Shown piece by piece: positions 44,935 through 54,740 of a DNA stretch of 64,000 bases. This stretch comes from Allodiplogaster sudhausi. Lineage: Eukaryota; Nematoda; Chromadorea; Rhabditida; Diplogasteridae. Position 1 is the first letter of the stretch. Each line of letters starts with the position of its first letter. Where the stretch lies: positions 704,501-768,500 of the forward strand of contig CALZFC010000053.1 in the NCBI GenBank assembly GCA_945643635.1. Direction: 5' to 3'. The notes under the pieces were generated by a model that was given only the letters and a program-made list of their open reading frames with translations, did no database searches and had not been told where the DNA came from. A program made the position numbers and the translations under genes.

Positions 44935-45116
44935 TGAGAACGACAGCAGAAATAGTAAAATCAATATTTTCAACTGAAACCTGACATTATTACAGAATAA
45001 AATGACGTTGTTTATCTCCATGAAGATTAAGAAATTGAATTGTAGCCAAGAAAATGGTAACTATGTTAAAATACATGAATATGTATTTTAGATCGTTATT
45101 AACAGAGACATGTTTC

Positions 45117-45272
45117 ATGGAAACCTAAGGAGAGAGTGAACCGGTATATTATATTGAAAACATCCATTAATGACAGAGTAGCAGTCTTCTGTCAATCCGA
45201 GGATCTTATCGGCCTTTAGAAAAGTAAGATTCGTTGTCGTATCGAACACCTACCCATACGTAAACCTCTGCC
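45117..45272. repeat. Dispersed direct repeat, copy 2
   Basis: Partner of 40,694-40,852; about 80 percent alike by eye, with small indels. Confidence 0.75.
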
Positions 45273-45728
45273 CTGAGGAAATTAACAATATTCTCTACTT
45301 TGAATTCGCGAATTGTTTCCCGCCATTTTCAAAGAAAATTGGCATAGCAACACCGTGGCCGACGATGTAATTCGCTTTTAAATTGTTCTCAAAATTAGCA
45401 ATTTGGACTTGCAGTCATCATGATATTCTCAGAGTAACCTTTAGCAAGTTTTGTTTGAGTCATTTTCACCTGTTGTGTGATTTATGTCTTAAAGTTAACA
45501 CATAACAGTTGAAAAGAGATCTGCGGTAACCTGTCAATAGTTGGGTGGGAGTGCAGCCTTAAAAACATATGTTACGCTGAACTGTGTAATTGCTCATTTA
45601 GTGTGGGCGTAAATTGTTTACCATCACACATTGCCTACTTACATAATGTGTAACTAACTCCGAGCTATGCGTGCCGACAGTAATTGTCACCCTTTCACTT
45701 TGCAATCATATTGCCGTGCTGGCACACA

Positions 45729-45732
<4 letters not shown>

Positions 45733-45815
<83 letters not shown>
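45733..45815. repeat. (TA)n microsatellite
   Basis: About 41 uninterrupted TA units. Confidence 0.97.
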
Positions 45816-45817
<2 letters not shown>

Positions 45818-45907
45818 TGAAAGTGATATATTGGAAAGCACCGTAATTCTGAATCTTTCATAGCGTGAGTGGTGGATGTGAACCGAGTAGCCAACGAAGC
45901 ACTTGTC

Positions 45908-45979
45908 GGTGGTGTAGCTCAGTGGTAGAGAAGCCGACTCATGAGTAGGTGATCCCAGGTTCGAACCTCGGTGCCTCCA
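45908..45979 (+). ncRNA. tRNA-derived sequence (SINE head or tRNA pseudogene)
   Basis: 72 bases with a good Pol III A box (TAGCTCAGTGGTAGAG) and B box (GGTTCGAACC), ending TGCCTCCA. The acceptor stem pairs five or six of seven bases (GGTGGTG with TGCCTCC). The anticodon arm is poor: a CAT-containing loop of six, a G-A mismatch in the stem. It is therefore more likely a SINE head or a tRNA pseudogene than a working tRNA-Met. The next 250 bases (to about 46,230) could be the SINE body. Confidence 0.55.
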
Positions 45980-46799
45980 TATCGTTGAGCACCTCTGCCC
46001 TTACAAATAGGATTGAAAACTGGAAAGGCGACACATATTGTCGGCATGCATAGCTAAGAGCAGCAAAGACTTTGGTTGTCAATGAGATCGGAAGGAATCC
46101 TCTTTTGGCGATGGCCACTGGTGATGGTCATGGCTGGAAAACCAAGGAAAACGTTGGTTTTGGGTGTTTTTTTTGGCAATCGTGAAAGTAGTTAACAGGG
46201 GTCGCCATCTATGATCTACAGTTGATAGATAGATTTTGTTCATATTCAAGCAGCTGTTAGGTCTAAATTGACTGCAAATGCCAGAGACAAATTTCCTGTA
46301 GTAGCTGCCAATGTCGTAGTACTACATCACTAATAGATTAAAAAAAAAGAGAGGCGCTTGAGAGCTGTCATTCGTGCCTTGAACCTTTTGACTATGGTGC
46401 AGACCATAATGTTACAAAGCGACAGACATATTTATTATACAGTTCTATTGGAATAAGGGTATTATTTCTTCAATATGAAACACTTAAAATTTGCAACAGC
46501 ATTTTAACCTCAAAAAAGAAAGAATCATTGTTCGACTTCAATCAACGTGAACATTGCAGACGTATTTATTATACAGTTCTCTCATAATACTGAACATGGC
46601 CATGTGAAAATATGATAGCGAAGAAAGTTGGAAAGTTGGAATTTTTGTTGCTATCTTATGAGGTAATCTGTAGGGCGAGTACATTCTCTGGAGTATACGC
46701 CGTGCGTTAAACATTATCATTATCATTTGGCTCACTTTATGGCATTATCATGTCTAACATAAGATTTCAATAAAACTTTTAAGATTTAAGACATTAATT
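45980..46799. other. Intergenic region after the tRNA-derived element
   Basis: Possible SINE body to about 46,230, then AT-rich sequence without recognisable genes. A short repeated phrase, CAGACGTATTTATTATACAGTTCT (in part at 46,425 and 46,558), occurs twice. Confidence 0.4.
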
Positions 46800-47076
46800 T
46801 GACAAAATTCCTATTCCCGATATCCGAGTACGAGCCATGGAGAGGAAGTGGAAATGGGCCAGTCTGATTGCAAAAATGGATGGAGGACGCTGGACAAGAC
46901 GAGCCGTGGAGTGGAGACCGTGGAAATGGAAAAGACATGCTGGACGTCCCCGAGAACGATGGCGTGACGAATTCGACCGCAACCTGTCCACCACTTGGAT
47001 GCGAACCGCAGTCATGAAACCCGATGCCTTTCATCTTTCCTTCACCCACCGGGCCCAGTCCCTGATTGTGGAATAA
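46800..47076 (+). mobile_element. 3' end of a non-LTR retrotransposon (LINE) ORF2
   Basis: The frame ending TAA at 47,076 reads KWKWASLIAKMDGGRWTRRA, then VEWRPWKWKRHAGRPRERWR and DEFDRNLSTTWMRTA. The pattern GH/S-x-x-RMDDxRWT-x-RVxEWRP-x-x-x-R-x-x-GRPxxRWxDD is the conserved tail after the reverse transcriptase in RTE- and Jockey-like LINEs. No RT domain lies upstream, so this is a 5'-truncated copy, normal for LINE insertion. Its last 170 bp were then copied to 47,838-48,006. Confidence 0.75.
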
Positions 47077-47426
47077 CTTTAAACTTTAAGCGAATGTCAT
47101 CGTTTTCTTTTCCAATTGATAGGAACTCCCTGTCATTGTCTGCCACAATCCTTTTCCTCACTCTTCACGTGCTGTTCATTTGCCTGCCCTTTCGTCATTC
47201 CATTGTTCAGTGATTTCTACTAGAAATCTAGGTAAGTTATTCTTGAACACTTTATCAACATACTTCATAACCTTTGGTGCGATCGAGAAGGAAAGGTTTA
47301 TAGCAGAAAAGTGCATTCGTAATATTCGGAATTAGCACGTACATAATGTAAGTAGAATTTCCAAAAACCCACGCAAAAAACTGGTTTGTGCATTTAAATT
47401 GCAAATTTTTCTGCAATTTGAAAGAG

Positions 47427-47434
47427 TATAAAAG
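47427..47434 (+). promoter_or_regulatory. TATA box, duplication unit 1
   Basis: GAGTATAAAAGGGAGAGG lies 82 bp before the ATG at 47,509, a good spacing for a TATA-driven gene. Confidence 0.7.
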
Positions 47435-47508
47435 GGAGAGGATCAATCATTTTTTCATTATATCCCGCCGTCTCCTGATCAACGAAAACTTCTTCCGCTC
47501 TCGCGAAA

Positions 47509-47837
47509 ATGGACTACCAGTCTGCTGTTAGTTTATGGCTTCTCCAGCATTTTCGCCCCCTGCGAATCGATTTCCTAGAATATAATCTCCCAAATAAGCT
47601 CCCATTCTTTCATGTCCCTTGCAATCTGCTCGGCCGGTTCTTACTAGATTTTAGTGTTAAGGAATTAATTTCAAGAAAAGAGATTATATTAATCCCCCTT
47701 TTGCAGCATCCTGCTCCTCCTCCTCCATCGGCGCAGTACGGAAAGGGTTTCGGGCGCCGCCGCAAGTCTCGGCGCAGCTCGTCGCGCTCAATCGCCCCAC
47801 CTTCTACGACTCCGACCGGGGTTTACGATTCTTTTTT
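47509..47837 (+). pseudogene. Truncated duplicate of RPAFYD-repeat gene 5' end
   Basis: Exon 1 (47509-47526, MDYQSA) and exon 2 (from 47,707, HPAPPPPSAQYGKGFG) match the unit-2 gene, but 13 bases are missing after GGTTTCGGGC, which shifts the frame. The copy then ends at the duplication junction with no further exons. Confidence 0.8.
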
Positions 47838-48355
47838 TGGAGTGGAGACCGTGGAAATGGAAAAGACATGCTGGACGTCCCCGAGAACGATGGCGTGACG
47901 AATTCGACCGCAACCTGTCCACCACTTGGATGCGAACCGCAGTCATGAAACCCGATGCCTTTCATCTTTCCTTCACCCACCGGGCCCAGTCCCTGATTGT
48001 GGAATAACTTTAAACTTTAAGCGAATGTCATCGTTTTCTTTATCCAATTGATAGGAACTCCCTGTCATTGTCTGCCACAATCCTTTTTCCTCACTCTTCA
48101 CGTGCTGTTCATTTGCCTGCCCTTTCGTCATTCCATTGTTCAGTGATTTCTACTAGAAATCTAGGTATGTTATTCTTGAACACTTTATCTACATAGTTCA
48201 TAACCTTTGATGCGACCGAGAAGGAAAGGTTTATAGCAGAAAAGTGCATTCGTAATATTCTCAATTTACACGTAATGTTAGTACAATAAACAAGAAAACA
48301 CGCAAAAAACTGTTTTTCGCATTTAAATTGCAAATTTTGCTGCGATTTGGAAGAG

Positions 48356-48363
48356 TATAAAAG
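48356..48363 (+). promoter_or_regulatory. TATA box, duplication unit 2
   Basis: GAGTATAAAAGGGCCAGG lies 81 bp before the ATG at 48,437, conserved between the two units. Confidence 0.7.
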
Positions 48364-49143
48364 GGCCAGGATCAATCATTTTTCATTATATCCCGCCGTC
48401 TCCTGATCAACGAAAACTTCTTCCGCTCTCGCGAAAATGGGCTACCAGTCTGCTGTCAGTTTATGGCTTAGCCAGAGCACTTTCGCCCCCTCCGATTCCA
48501 TTTCCATGAATATAATCTCCCATATAATCTCCCATTCTTTCATGTTCCTTGCAATCTGCTCGGCCGGTTCTCTCTTACTAGATTTTATTCAAGGAATTAA
48601 TTTCAAGAAAAGTGTTTCTATTAATCCCTCTTTTGCAGAATCCTGCTCCTCCTCCTCCATCGGCGCAGTACGGAAAGGGTTTCGGGCAGCGTCTCGAAGC
48701 GCCGCCGCAAGTCTCGGCGCAGCTCGTCGCGCTCAATCGCCCCGCCTTCTACGACTCCGACCGGGGTTTACGATTCTTTTTTTTTGAATAGTACAGTTGG
48801 AATAAACGATTTCTTCAAGAAAAAACTGAAGAAAAAAAACAATTTATAAAAAGGAATCAGTACAATTGATGCCCGTTGCAGGACTCTACTTTGACGGTCA
48901 GCGTGCGTACTTCTTCGACTCCCACGAGAAGAACGTTGAGACGGCCGTCGAGCGCCAGGTAATTCAAGCGGAATGCCTTTGGAAAAAATATCAATTCTTT
49001 TATTGGTTGCAAGATCCAATTGCGCATTTATTGATTAAATTTCGTTTATCTACTTTCACCACGTCGCTCTGAACCACCACCACGAGGCTCCGTCGCACGT
49101 GGCTGCACAGTACGCGGGGCGGCCGGCCTTCTACGACGCCGTC

Positions 49144-49497
49144 TGTAGAAGCACAACGCTTCTTATTCTGTCGTTTACAATGCAGGAGACGAGGGGAGGG
49201 ATGGGTTATCGAGGGTTTATCTTCTACAAATACACACGATGAACAAGCTCAACCGCTGGCTAGGCGGGAGGAAACCAGGAACTCAACCGCTCTCTAGGCG
49301 GGAGGAATGCAAAACTGACTAGGGGAAGCCCTGCCAGACCAACAATGACTAATGCTACGTGTGATAATGAAACATGTAAAGACACTAGGCATAATCTAAA
49401 AGCAACCGCTAAACAATATGGGATACTACACAATGGGATAACACAATACAGTGGGATGAGTGGGCGCATGGGTTCTAGAAAGGGCCCGCCTGCTACA
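49144..49497 (-). repeat. LTR (3' LTR in element orientation)
   Basis: 354 bp. Differs from its partner by the absence of 9 bases (GGATCCGCA-like stretch after TATCTTCT) and a few substitutions. Confidence 0.92.
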
Positions 49498-50871
49498 TCC
49501 CCCTCCTAGTAAAGCGGGCGTCCTCGGCCGCTGTCTTGCGAATGGGGTTGGGGGGAGGCTTTGACTGCTTGTCGTCTCTGCTGATGACGCTGCCACGAAA
49601 GGATTTTCTGCCGTAGTCGCTGCCACACATGGATGAAGACTTCGTGTAGCTCGTCCTCGAGAAGTCACTGCCACCAGATCTGCTCGCGTTGCCGATGCTG
49701 CCTCTCCACCGCGCCCGTCTCTTCTCCTCATGACTCTGCAGAGATCTCCTTTCAATCAATGGAGCAATCACATTCGATCCATACTGGAACTTCTTCACTC
49801 CTTCACCCCGTGGCCAAATTTCTTTCTTCTTCTCATGTCCACCAAATCTCCAGGTTCTTCCTCTGTTGTTCTCAGCCCCCTTCGAACAACTTTTCATTTC
49901 ACTTCCCACTACACTTGCTCCTTTTTGGCTCTTCCATTTATTCACTTCCAGCCACTTTTCTCTTTCTCTCTTCCTCTTCGTCGGACAAATTCTTTGGACA
50001 TGCCCACATCCCCAGCATTCAAAACATCTCACACATTTCCTGAACGGCTCACAGGAAGAAATATTGCCACTTGTTCTTCCCTCGCTGTCACCCCAACTCT
50101 TCTTGCCACTTTCGCACTCTGATGAAACCCCAGTCTCATCTTCGCACTTGCTCACTTTCTCGCCTTCTGCCTTTTCACCCAAGTTAGCTTGCACCCCGCA
50201 GCTAACTCTCTTTGTTTTTGCTTCTTCTCTCTCTCGGTAGATGTCCAGGTCATCCTCTAAATCTTCATTCAACTCTTTCAACGACTTCAACTCTTTTTCC
50301 AGCTCTTCATTCTTCCCTTTCAATTCTGCATTTTCTTTCACTTCTCCTTCTGTTCTATTCTTCACTTGCCCATTCCTTTTCTCGCCCGCCAATAACTCTT
50401 TCTCCCACTTCGCGAATTTCTCTGCCAATTCTACCAAGATATCCATTTTCTCAACAAAATCGAACACCCAACTTCCTGCATACAAAACATCATTTGCCAC
50501 TTCTTCAAGAACATCTTTCACTGCCCCCGGTGCTTCAACGCTTTTCTCTCAATTTCACTTTTCTTCCGACCTGCCTCTACCCAGATTCTCTTCCCTTTCT
50601 CTCTCAACCAAACCATATAACTCGACAAGTTATCCAAACCTTCACTCGCGTCCTCGCGTTTCTTCTCGTTCTCTTCCAGTTTGGCTCCTTCCTCCGAGCT
50701 CGCTGACAAGGATTCGCTCGGCCTTCTACTCATCCTCAGTCCAATCTTCTTCCTCTTGTCTTCCAGTTCGTCTCGTTCCTCCGAACTCGCTGAGAAGGAT
50801 TCGCTCGACCTTCTCCTCACTTCAATCTTCTTCTCCTTCTTTGGCATCCTCTTCACTCGCTTCACCTGCAA
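49493..50871 (-). CDS. Gag-like protein of the LTR element (two frames)
   Basis: Two minus-strand frames, 50518-50871 (117 residues) and 49493-50521 (342 residues), appear to be one protein with a frame change at about 50,520-50,540. The first contains a duplicated motif (RRSSESFSASSEE and RRPSESLSASSEE). The second has a long charged coiled coil (LKGKNEELEKELKSLKELNE) and then a CCHC zinc knuckle, CFECWGCGHVQRIC at residues 166-179, followed by a basic Arg/Ser tail. Coiled coil plus zinc knuckle is the layout of a retrotransposon Gag, which packages element RNA into particles. The frame change may be real frameshifting or decay. Confidence 0.75.
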
Positions 50872-51814
50872 TGAACAAAACTCAAATGTTCACGCCCTTG
50901 CAATCACGCAACAAATGAAAAACGCTCACGAATCGCGCCAAGCGAATAACAACCTTTTCGCGCCACGCAAATAATCTCACAATACCAGCGGATTACTTCC
51001 ACTCCAACAAGTCACGGCACAATCGCAACAAATACCAGAAATATCACGCAACAGCTCGCCACACAATAACCGTTCCAGTTAAACCACTCAATCGATTCGC
51101 TCCCCTGCCTCGCTCCGTTGTGTCACACAAAGACACAAACACACAAAAGTTAATTCCACCACACAGCTCGTCTACTTTGCTCGTCCACACAGTCACCAGA
51201 GTTCGTGAAATGCACTCGGCACTTTCACCTTCTCTACACCAAGTGCAAGGACGCCGCCTTTCCGCACTCCACTTCTTCACCACCAAAGTTGTCTGGTGCA
51301 AATACACTTGCCACCTAGCACAACGAGCCTCACACCGCTGGCTGCGAACCCCACTTCGCCAACCACGCAGCAACACCGGCTCCTCTTCTCACTCCACCGC
51401 AGCAAAAGCCTCCGCGCTTTTCACCCACAAAAGCCCCCACGCTTTCCTCTCAAAAGCCCCCACGCTTCGCTCACAACCGCCCGACGATCACCAGCTACCT
51501 CCTGACGACCACCAGCTTCTCACTCCGCCACCACACAGCTGAAGACCTCCAGATGACGACACCAGAACCGCCGAAGAAAAACGGGTGGGCACAAGGCCTC
51601 TTTTAACTGGGTGGGCTCAATGCCTCCTTTGACTGGGTGGGCACAAAGCCTCTTTTGATGTTGTTCCCAGACTCTTCAAAAAGAGTAGGGCCCCCGTGGG
51701 CCCTCAACTGGAGATGCAGCCGAAGATGAGAACAGTCACAGCACGGAGTCGCTCGGAGATGATTCGTCGCTTCTCAGCAAGAAGACACGGCGGATTCGAT
51801 CGGTTCGGCCCCCA

Positions 51815-52177
51815 TGTAGAAGCACAACGCTTCTTATTCTGTCGTTTACAATGCAGGAGACGAGGGGAGGGATGGGTTATCGAGGGTTTATCTTCTGGAT
51901 CCGCAACAAATACACACGATGAACAAGCTCAACCGCTGGCTAGGCGGGAGGAAACCAGGAACTCAACCGCTCTCTAGGCGGGAGGAATGCAAAACTGACT
52001 AGGGGAAGCCCTGCCAGACCAACAATGACTAACGCTACGTGTGATAATGAAACATGTAAAGACACTAGGCATAATCTAAAAGCAACCGCTAAACAATATG
52101 GGATACTACACAATGGGATAACACTATACAATGGGATGAGTGGGCGCATGGGTTCTAGAAAGGGCCCGCCTGCTACA
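51815..52177 (-). repeat. LTR (5' LTR in element orientation)
   Basis: 363 bp, with the 9-base segment at about 51,896-51,904 that the other LTR lacks. Confidence 0.92.
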
Positions 52178-53496
52178 CGTCAAGGGTCAGGAGGGATGAC
52201 TGAGGGATGAGTTATCGGATGCCTGCCGACCGGGTGCGAGTCGGAGGCAGGATTGGAATGATGGTTGCGAAAGACAAAGGGCAACGATTTTCATTTCTGC
52301 CTTATGAGGGTGTCTTTCTTGTTCATGCTTCTGCCAATCAATCAATTCTCCCTCTTCTCTAGGCATCTACTACGATGGCCACCGCGCTTTCTACTTTTCG
52401 GATGCGCCATCGTTGAATGTCAACACGGCCATCCATCTGGCGAGCGTACGAGACGCCAAAAAGAATTTTTTATTATTAAATAAAAATGTAAAATAAATGT
52501 TATATATAATGAAAGTAAAGTGCAATATATTTATGATGAAAAAATCAATTTTACTAATTCAGTCGTCCGAATATGGTCTTCCGCAACGCGTCATTCCCTC
52601 TTACCAGCAGCAGTACCAGGTGCCCGCGCACCAACTTTACCAAGGAAACCAGGTGGCCCCGGCGCCTGTCGACCAGAAGAAGAAGTACTACGGACATGGT
52701 TACGGCTCTCGATCCGATCACGTTGCCAAGCAGTACAGCGGACGGCCAGCATTCTACGATGCCGACCGTGGTTTGTTGTGCAAGCGGAGCATATGCAATT
52801 GGATAGAAAGGCTGCACATGGCATAAGCAATTAAATTAGAGAAACTTCTCTAGAATATGGTCAACCCAGTAAAAGTTGCGAAAAAAAATGTGTAGAGGGA
52901 GGGAGAATTCCTCTTCTAAAGAAGTTCCAAATGGAAGAGCGTTAGAATAAGAAAACATCTCGAGGCCTCTACTACGACGGCTGCCGCGCCTTCTTCTACC
53001 AGCCGCGTCCCTCGCGCTCGGCCACCAATCTCGCGACGGGCATCGATGTCCGCGAGATTCCCGTCTACCATACCAAGATTGGCAACGGCACCGAGGTAAC
53101 CGAAGCAGTTTCCATTAAAAAAATATCCATCCAATAAATATAAAACATACCTAGTTCCATACATTCACAATTGCATTCGATATTTAATCTATTAAATTAT
53201 TTTAAAGAAATATCGCTTCATTATTCCGTGAATTGAAGGGAAACCTCGAGGAGCTCCGTAACCACCCCGATTCCGTTTACCTCTACCGTTAAGCCTTTCC
53301 GCGCTTCGTTCTCTCCAACTCCCACCAATGCCCAGAACCGTTCCTCTCGAGTAAATTTGTTCCGTTTGAAATTTGCGTTTGACTTGGCACAAATGAGAAA
53401 AGATTCCCGAGATCACAAAATATTATATTCACGTATATTGGTAAGTGTAAAAAAGCATTTGGATCTAAACGGTGAGAAATTGAAGTTACATATGTA

Positions 53497-53946
53497 CAGT
53501 ACCGCTCAACGGCAAGGGGTCAATTCTATGTCGGCTATAGCGGCTATAGCCAAATGGGCCAAGTGGAATATCTCGCTGCAGAAAGAGTTTTGAGGCAAAT
53601 CACATATCAATATGGGATCCTGGAATTTTTCTTCACAAATTGCATTTAAAAAATCTTGAAAATCATTGTTTAGTTTTGAGCGTCGATGGTTCGAACCCCA
53701 TCAACCCACATAGTATATGGCAACGCACCAAATTTGTCACTGTATGTCATGCAAATACAAGTTTCACAAAATTTCAACGATTTTCAAGATTTTTTTAATG
53801 CAATTTGTGAAGAAAAATTCCAGGATCCCATATTGATATGTGATTTGCCTGAAAACTCTTTCTGCAGCGAGATATTCCACTTGGCCCAAATGGCTATTTC
53901 CGCCATAGCCGATATAGAATTGACCCCTCGCCGTTGAGCGGTACTG
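53497..53946. mobile_element. 450-bp MITE with TA target, CAGTACCG ends
   Basis: Flanked by TA (53495-53496 and 53947-53948). Inverted repeats of about 180 bp start CAGTACCGCTCAACGGC at both ends. The centre (53,680-53,760) has ATGGTTCGAACCCCATC, a B-box-like stretch. The outer CAGTACCG is shared with the larger element at 34,048, so both probably use the same transposase. Confidence 0.85.
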
Positions 53947-53956
53947 TATATGGCAA

Positions 53957-54357
53957 GAATATCGGTGCTATCCCTGTTGGGGGGGGGCATGATTTTTTCC
54001 AAGTTTCTAACAATAAGGAATGTTTTGCCCCATCTACTTACGCTTGAAAGCTGTCTATTAGTGCTTATTTTTCGAGCTGAACGCGAATATGACATCGAAA
54101 ACTTCAATTAAGCTACTTTTGCTAAAAAATTTCTGTGCAAATAGGCATTTTTGATGTAACTTAACCATTTTTGGGCAAGATTTCGCTATAAATGATCATA
54201 TATCGTAGAATATGAGGCAATCCACTGCAGAATAGCATATTGCGTGCAAAAGTATTCCCAGTCTGGCTTGATTTGGGCTCCGTGGAAATAAAGAAAATGA
54301 GTTCGAGAAACTTGGAAAAAATCATGCCCCCCCCCAACAGGGATAGCACCAGAATAT
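53957..54357. mobile_element. 400-bp foldback element
   Basis: Inverted ends at 53,957-54,008 and 54,306-54,357 (GGTGCTATCCCTGTTGGGGG and complement, about 52 bp, one G-run length difference). It lies 10 bp from the previous MITE. No coding region; target duplication not clear. Confidence 0.75.
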
Positions 54358-54740
54358 CCATTGTTCCCACGATCCTTCAATTTTGTCTTCGTTACAGAAT
54401 GTCGGAATGTGGATTTGTGAGAATTTTTTCGCACAAAGCGAATGCCTTCATTAATAGATATGTCATTCGTCCAATTCATGTTGGTGGTAATTCTCACACG
54501 TTAATAAGGTCGAAGCCGGCACTGCTCCCTGATTCCGAGAGCTGCTTGCCGCCGCTGAACAGTGGAGGATTGTAATGATATAGAGAAGAGCGGAATCCCG
54601 ATTTGGACAGAAATCAATAAATAATTAAATATTGAATAACTTCCTTTTTTAGAGACAAATGGAGTTAGAGGCTAAGTAAATTGTTTGAAAAAATATATCC
54701 ACGTCTATTTTTTTTAACTACTATCGTCGTTGCCAAAGAT

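Larger units (their letters stand above)
44935..45905. other. Intergenic region
   Basis: Holds the dispersed repeat at 45,117-45,272 and the TA microsatellite at 45,733-45,815. No gene seen. Confidence 0.45.
46907..48768. repeat. Tandem duplication, two ~930-bp units
   Basis: The segment 46,907-47,837 is repeated as 47,838-about 48,768. Each unit contains the LINE tail (from GGAGTGGAGACCGTGG), an intergenic part, a TATA promoter and the first two exons of the RPAFYD-repeat gene. The junction is visible at 47,831-47,840, where exon-2 downstream sequence (TTTACGATTC, T-run) runs directly into LINE sequence. Confidence 0.92.
49144..52177 (-). mobile_element. LTR retrotransposon with gag-like ORF only
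   Basis: Terminal repeats 49144-49497 (354 bp) and 51815-52177 (363 bp) both start TGTAGAAGCACAACG and end CGCCTGCTACA. The 4-bp target duplication CGTC lies at 49140-49143 and 52178-52181. Orientation is minus: a tRNA-like TTCGGCCCCCA precedes the right LTR (primer site on the minus strand, TGGGGGCCGAA) and TCCCCCTCCTAG after the left LTR reads as a purine tract. The interior encodes a gag-like protein (49493-50871) but no protease, RT, RNase H or integrase. It interrupts an exon of the RPAFYD-repeat gene. Confidence 0.92.
48437..53292 (+). pseudogene. RPAFYD/YYDG-repeat protein gene, split by LTR element
   Basis: Exons: 48437-48454 (MGYQSA), 48639-48765 (ending RPAFYDSDR), 48882-48958 (LYFDGQRAYFFDSHEKN), about 49057-49143 then 52178-about 52225 (HHHEAPSHVAAQYAGRPAFY, split by the insertion), 52363-52445 (IYYDGHRAFYFSDAPS), 52563-52770 (ends KQYSGRPAFYDADR), 52965-53095 (LYYDGCRAFFYQPRPSRS) and 53239-53292 (NLEELRNHPDSVYLYR, TAA). 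The protein alternates a RPAFYDxDR exon with a GxYYDGxRAF exon, so a two-exon unit was duplicated. All joins are in phase except that exon 4 lacks an AG acceptor (TTTCAC) and holds the 3 kb LTR element. No signal peptide; family unknown. Tyr/Arg-rich repeats suggest a structural or oligomerising protein. Confidence 0.65.

Noticed and set aside
45908..45979. Functional tRNA-Met
   Set aside because: The anticodon loop has six bases and the stem contains a mismatch; the internal promoter boxes alone do not make a working tRNA.
49630..50918. Plus-strand frames of 124-225 residues rich in Ser and Leu
   Set aside because: Complement of the Gag coiled-coil coding region on the minus strand.
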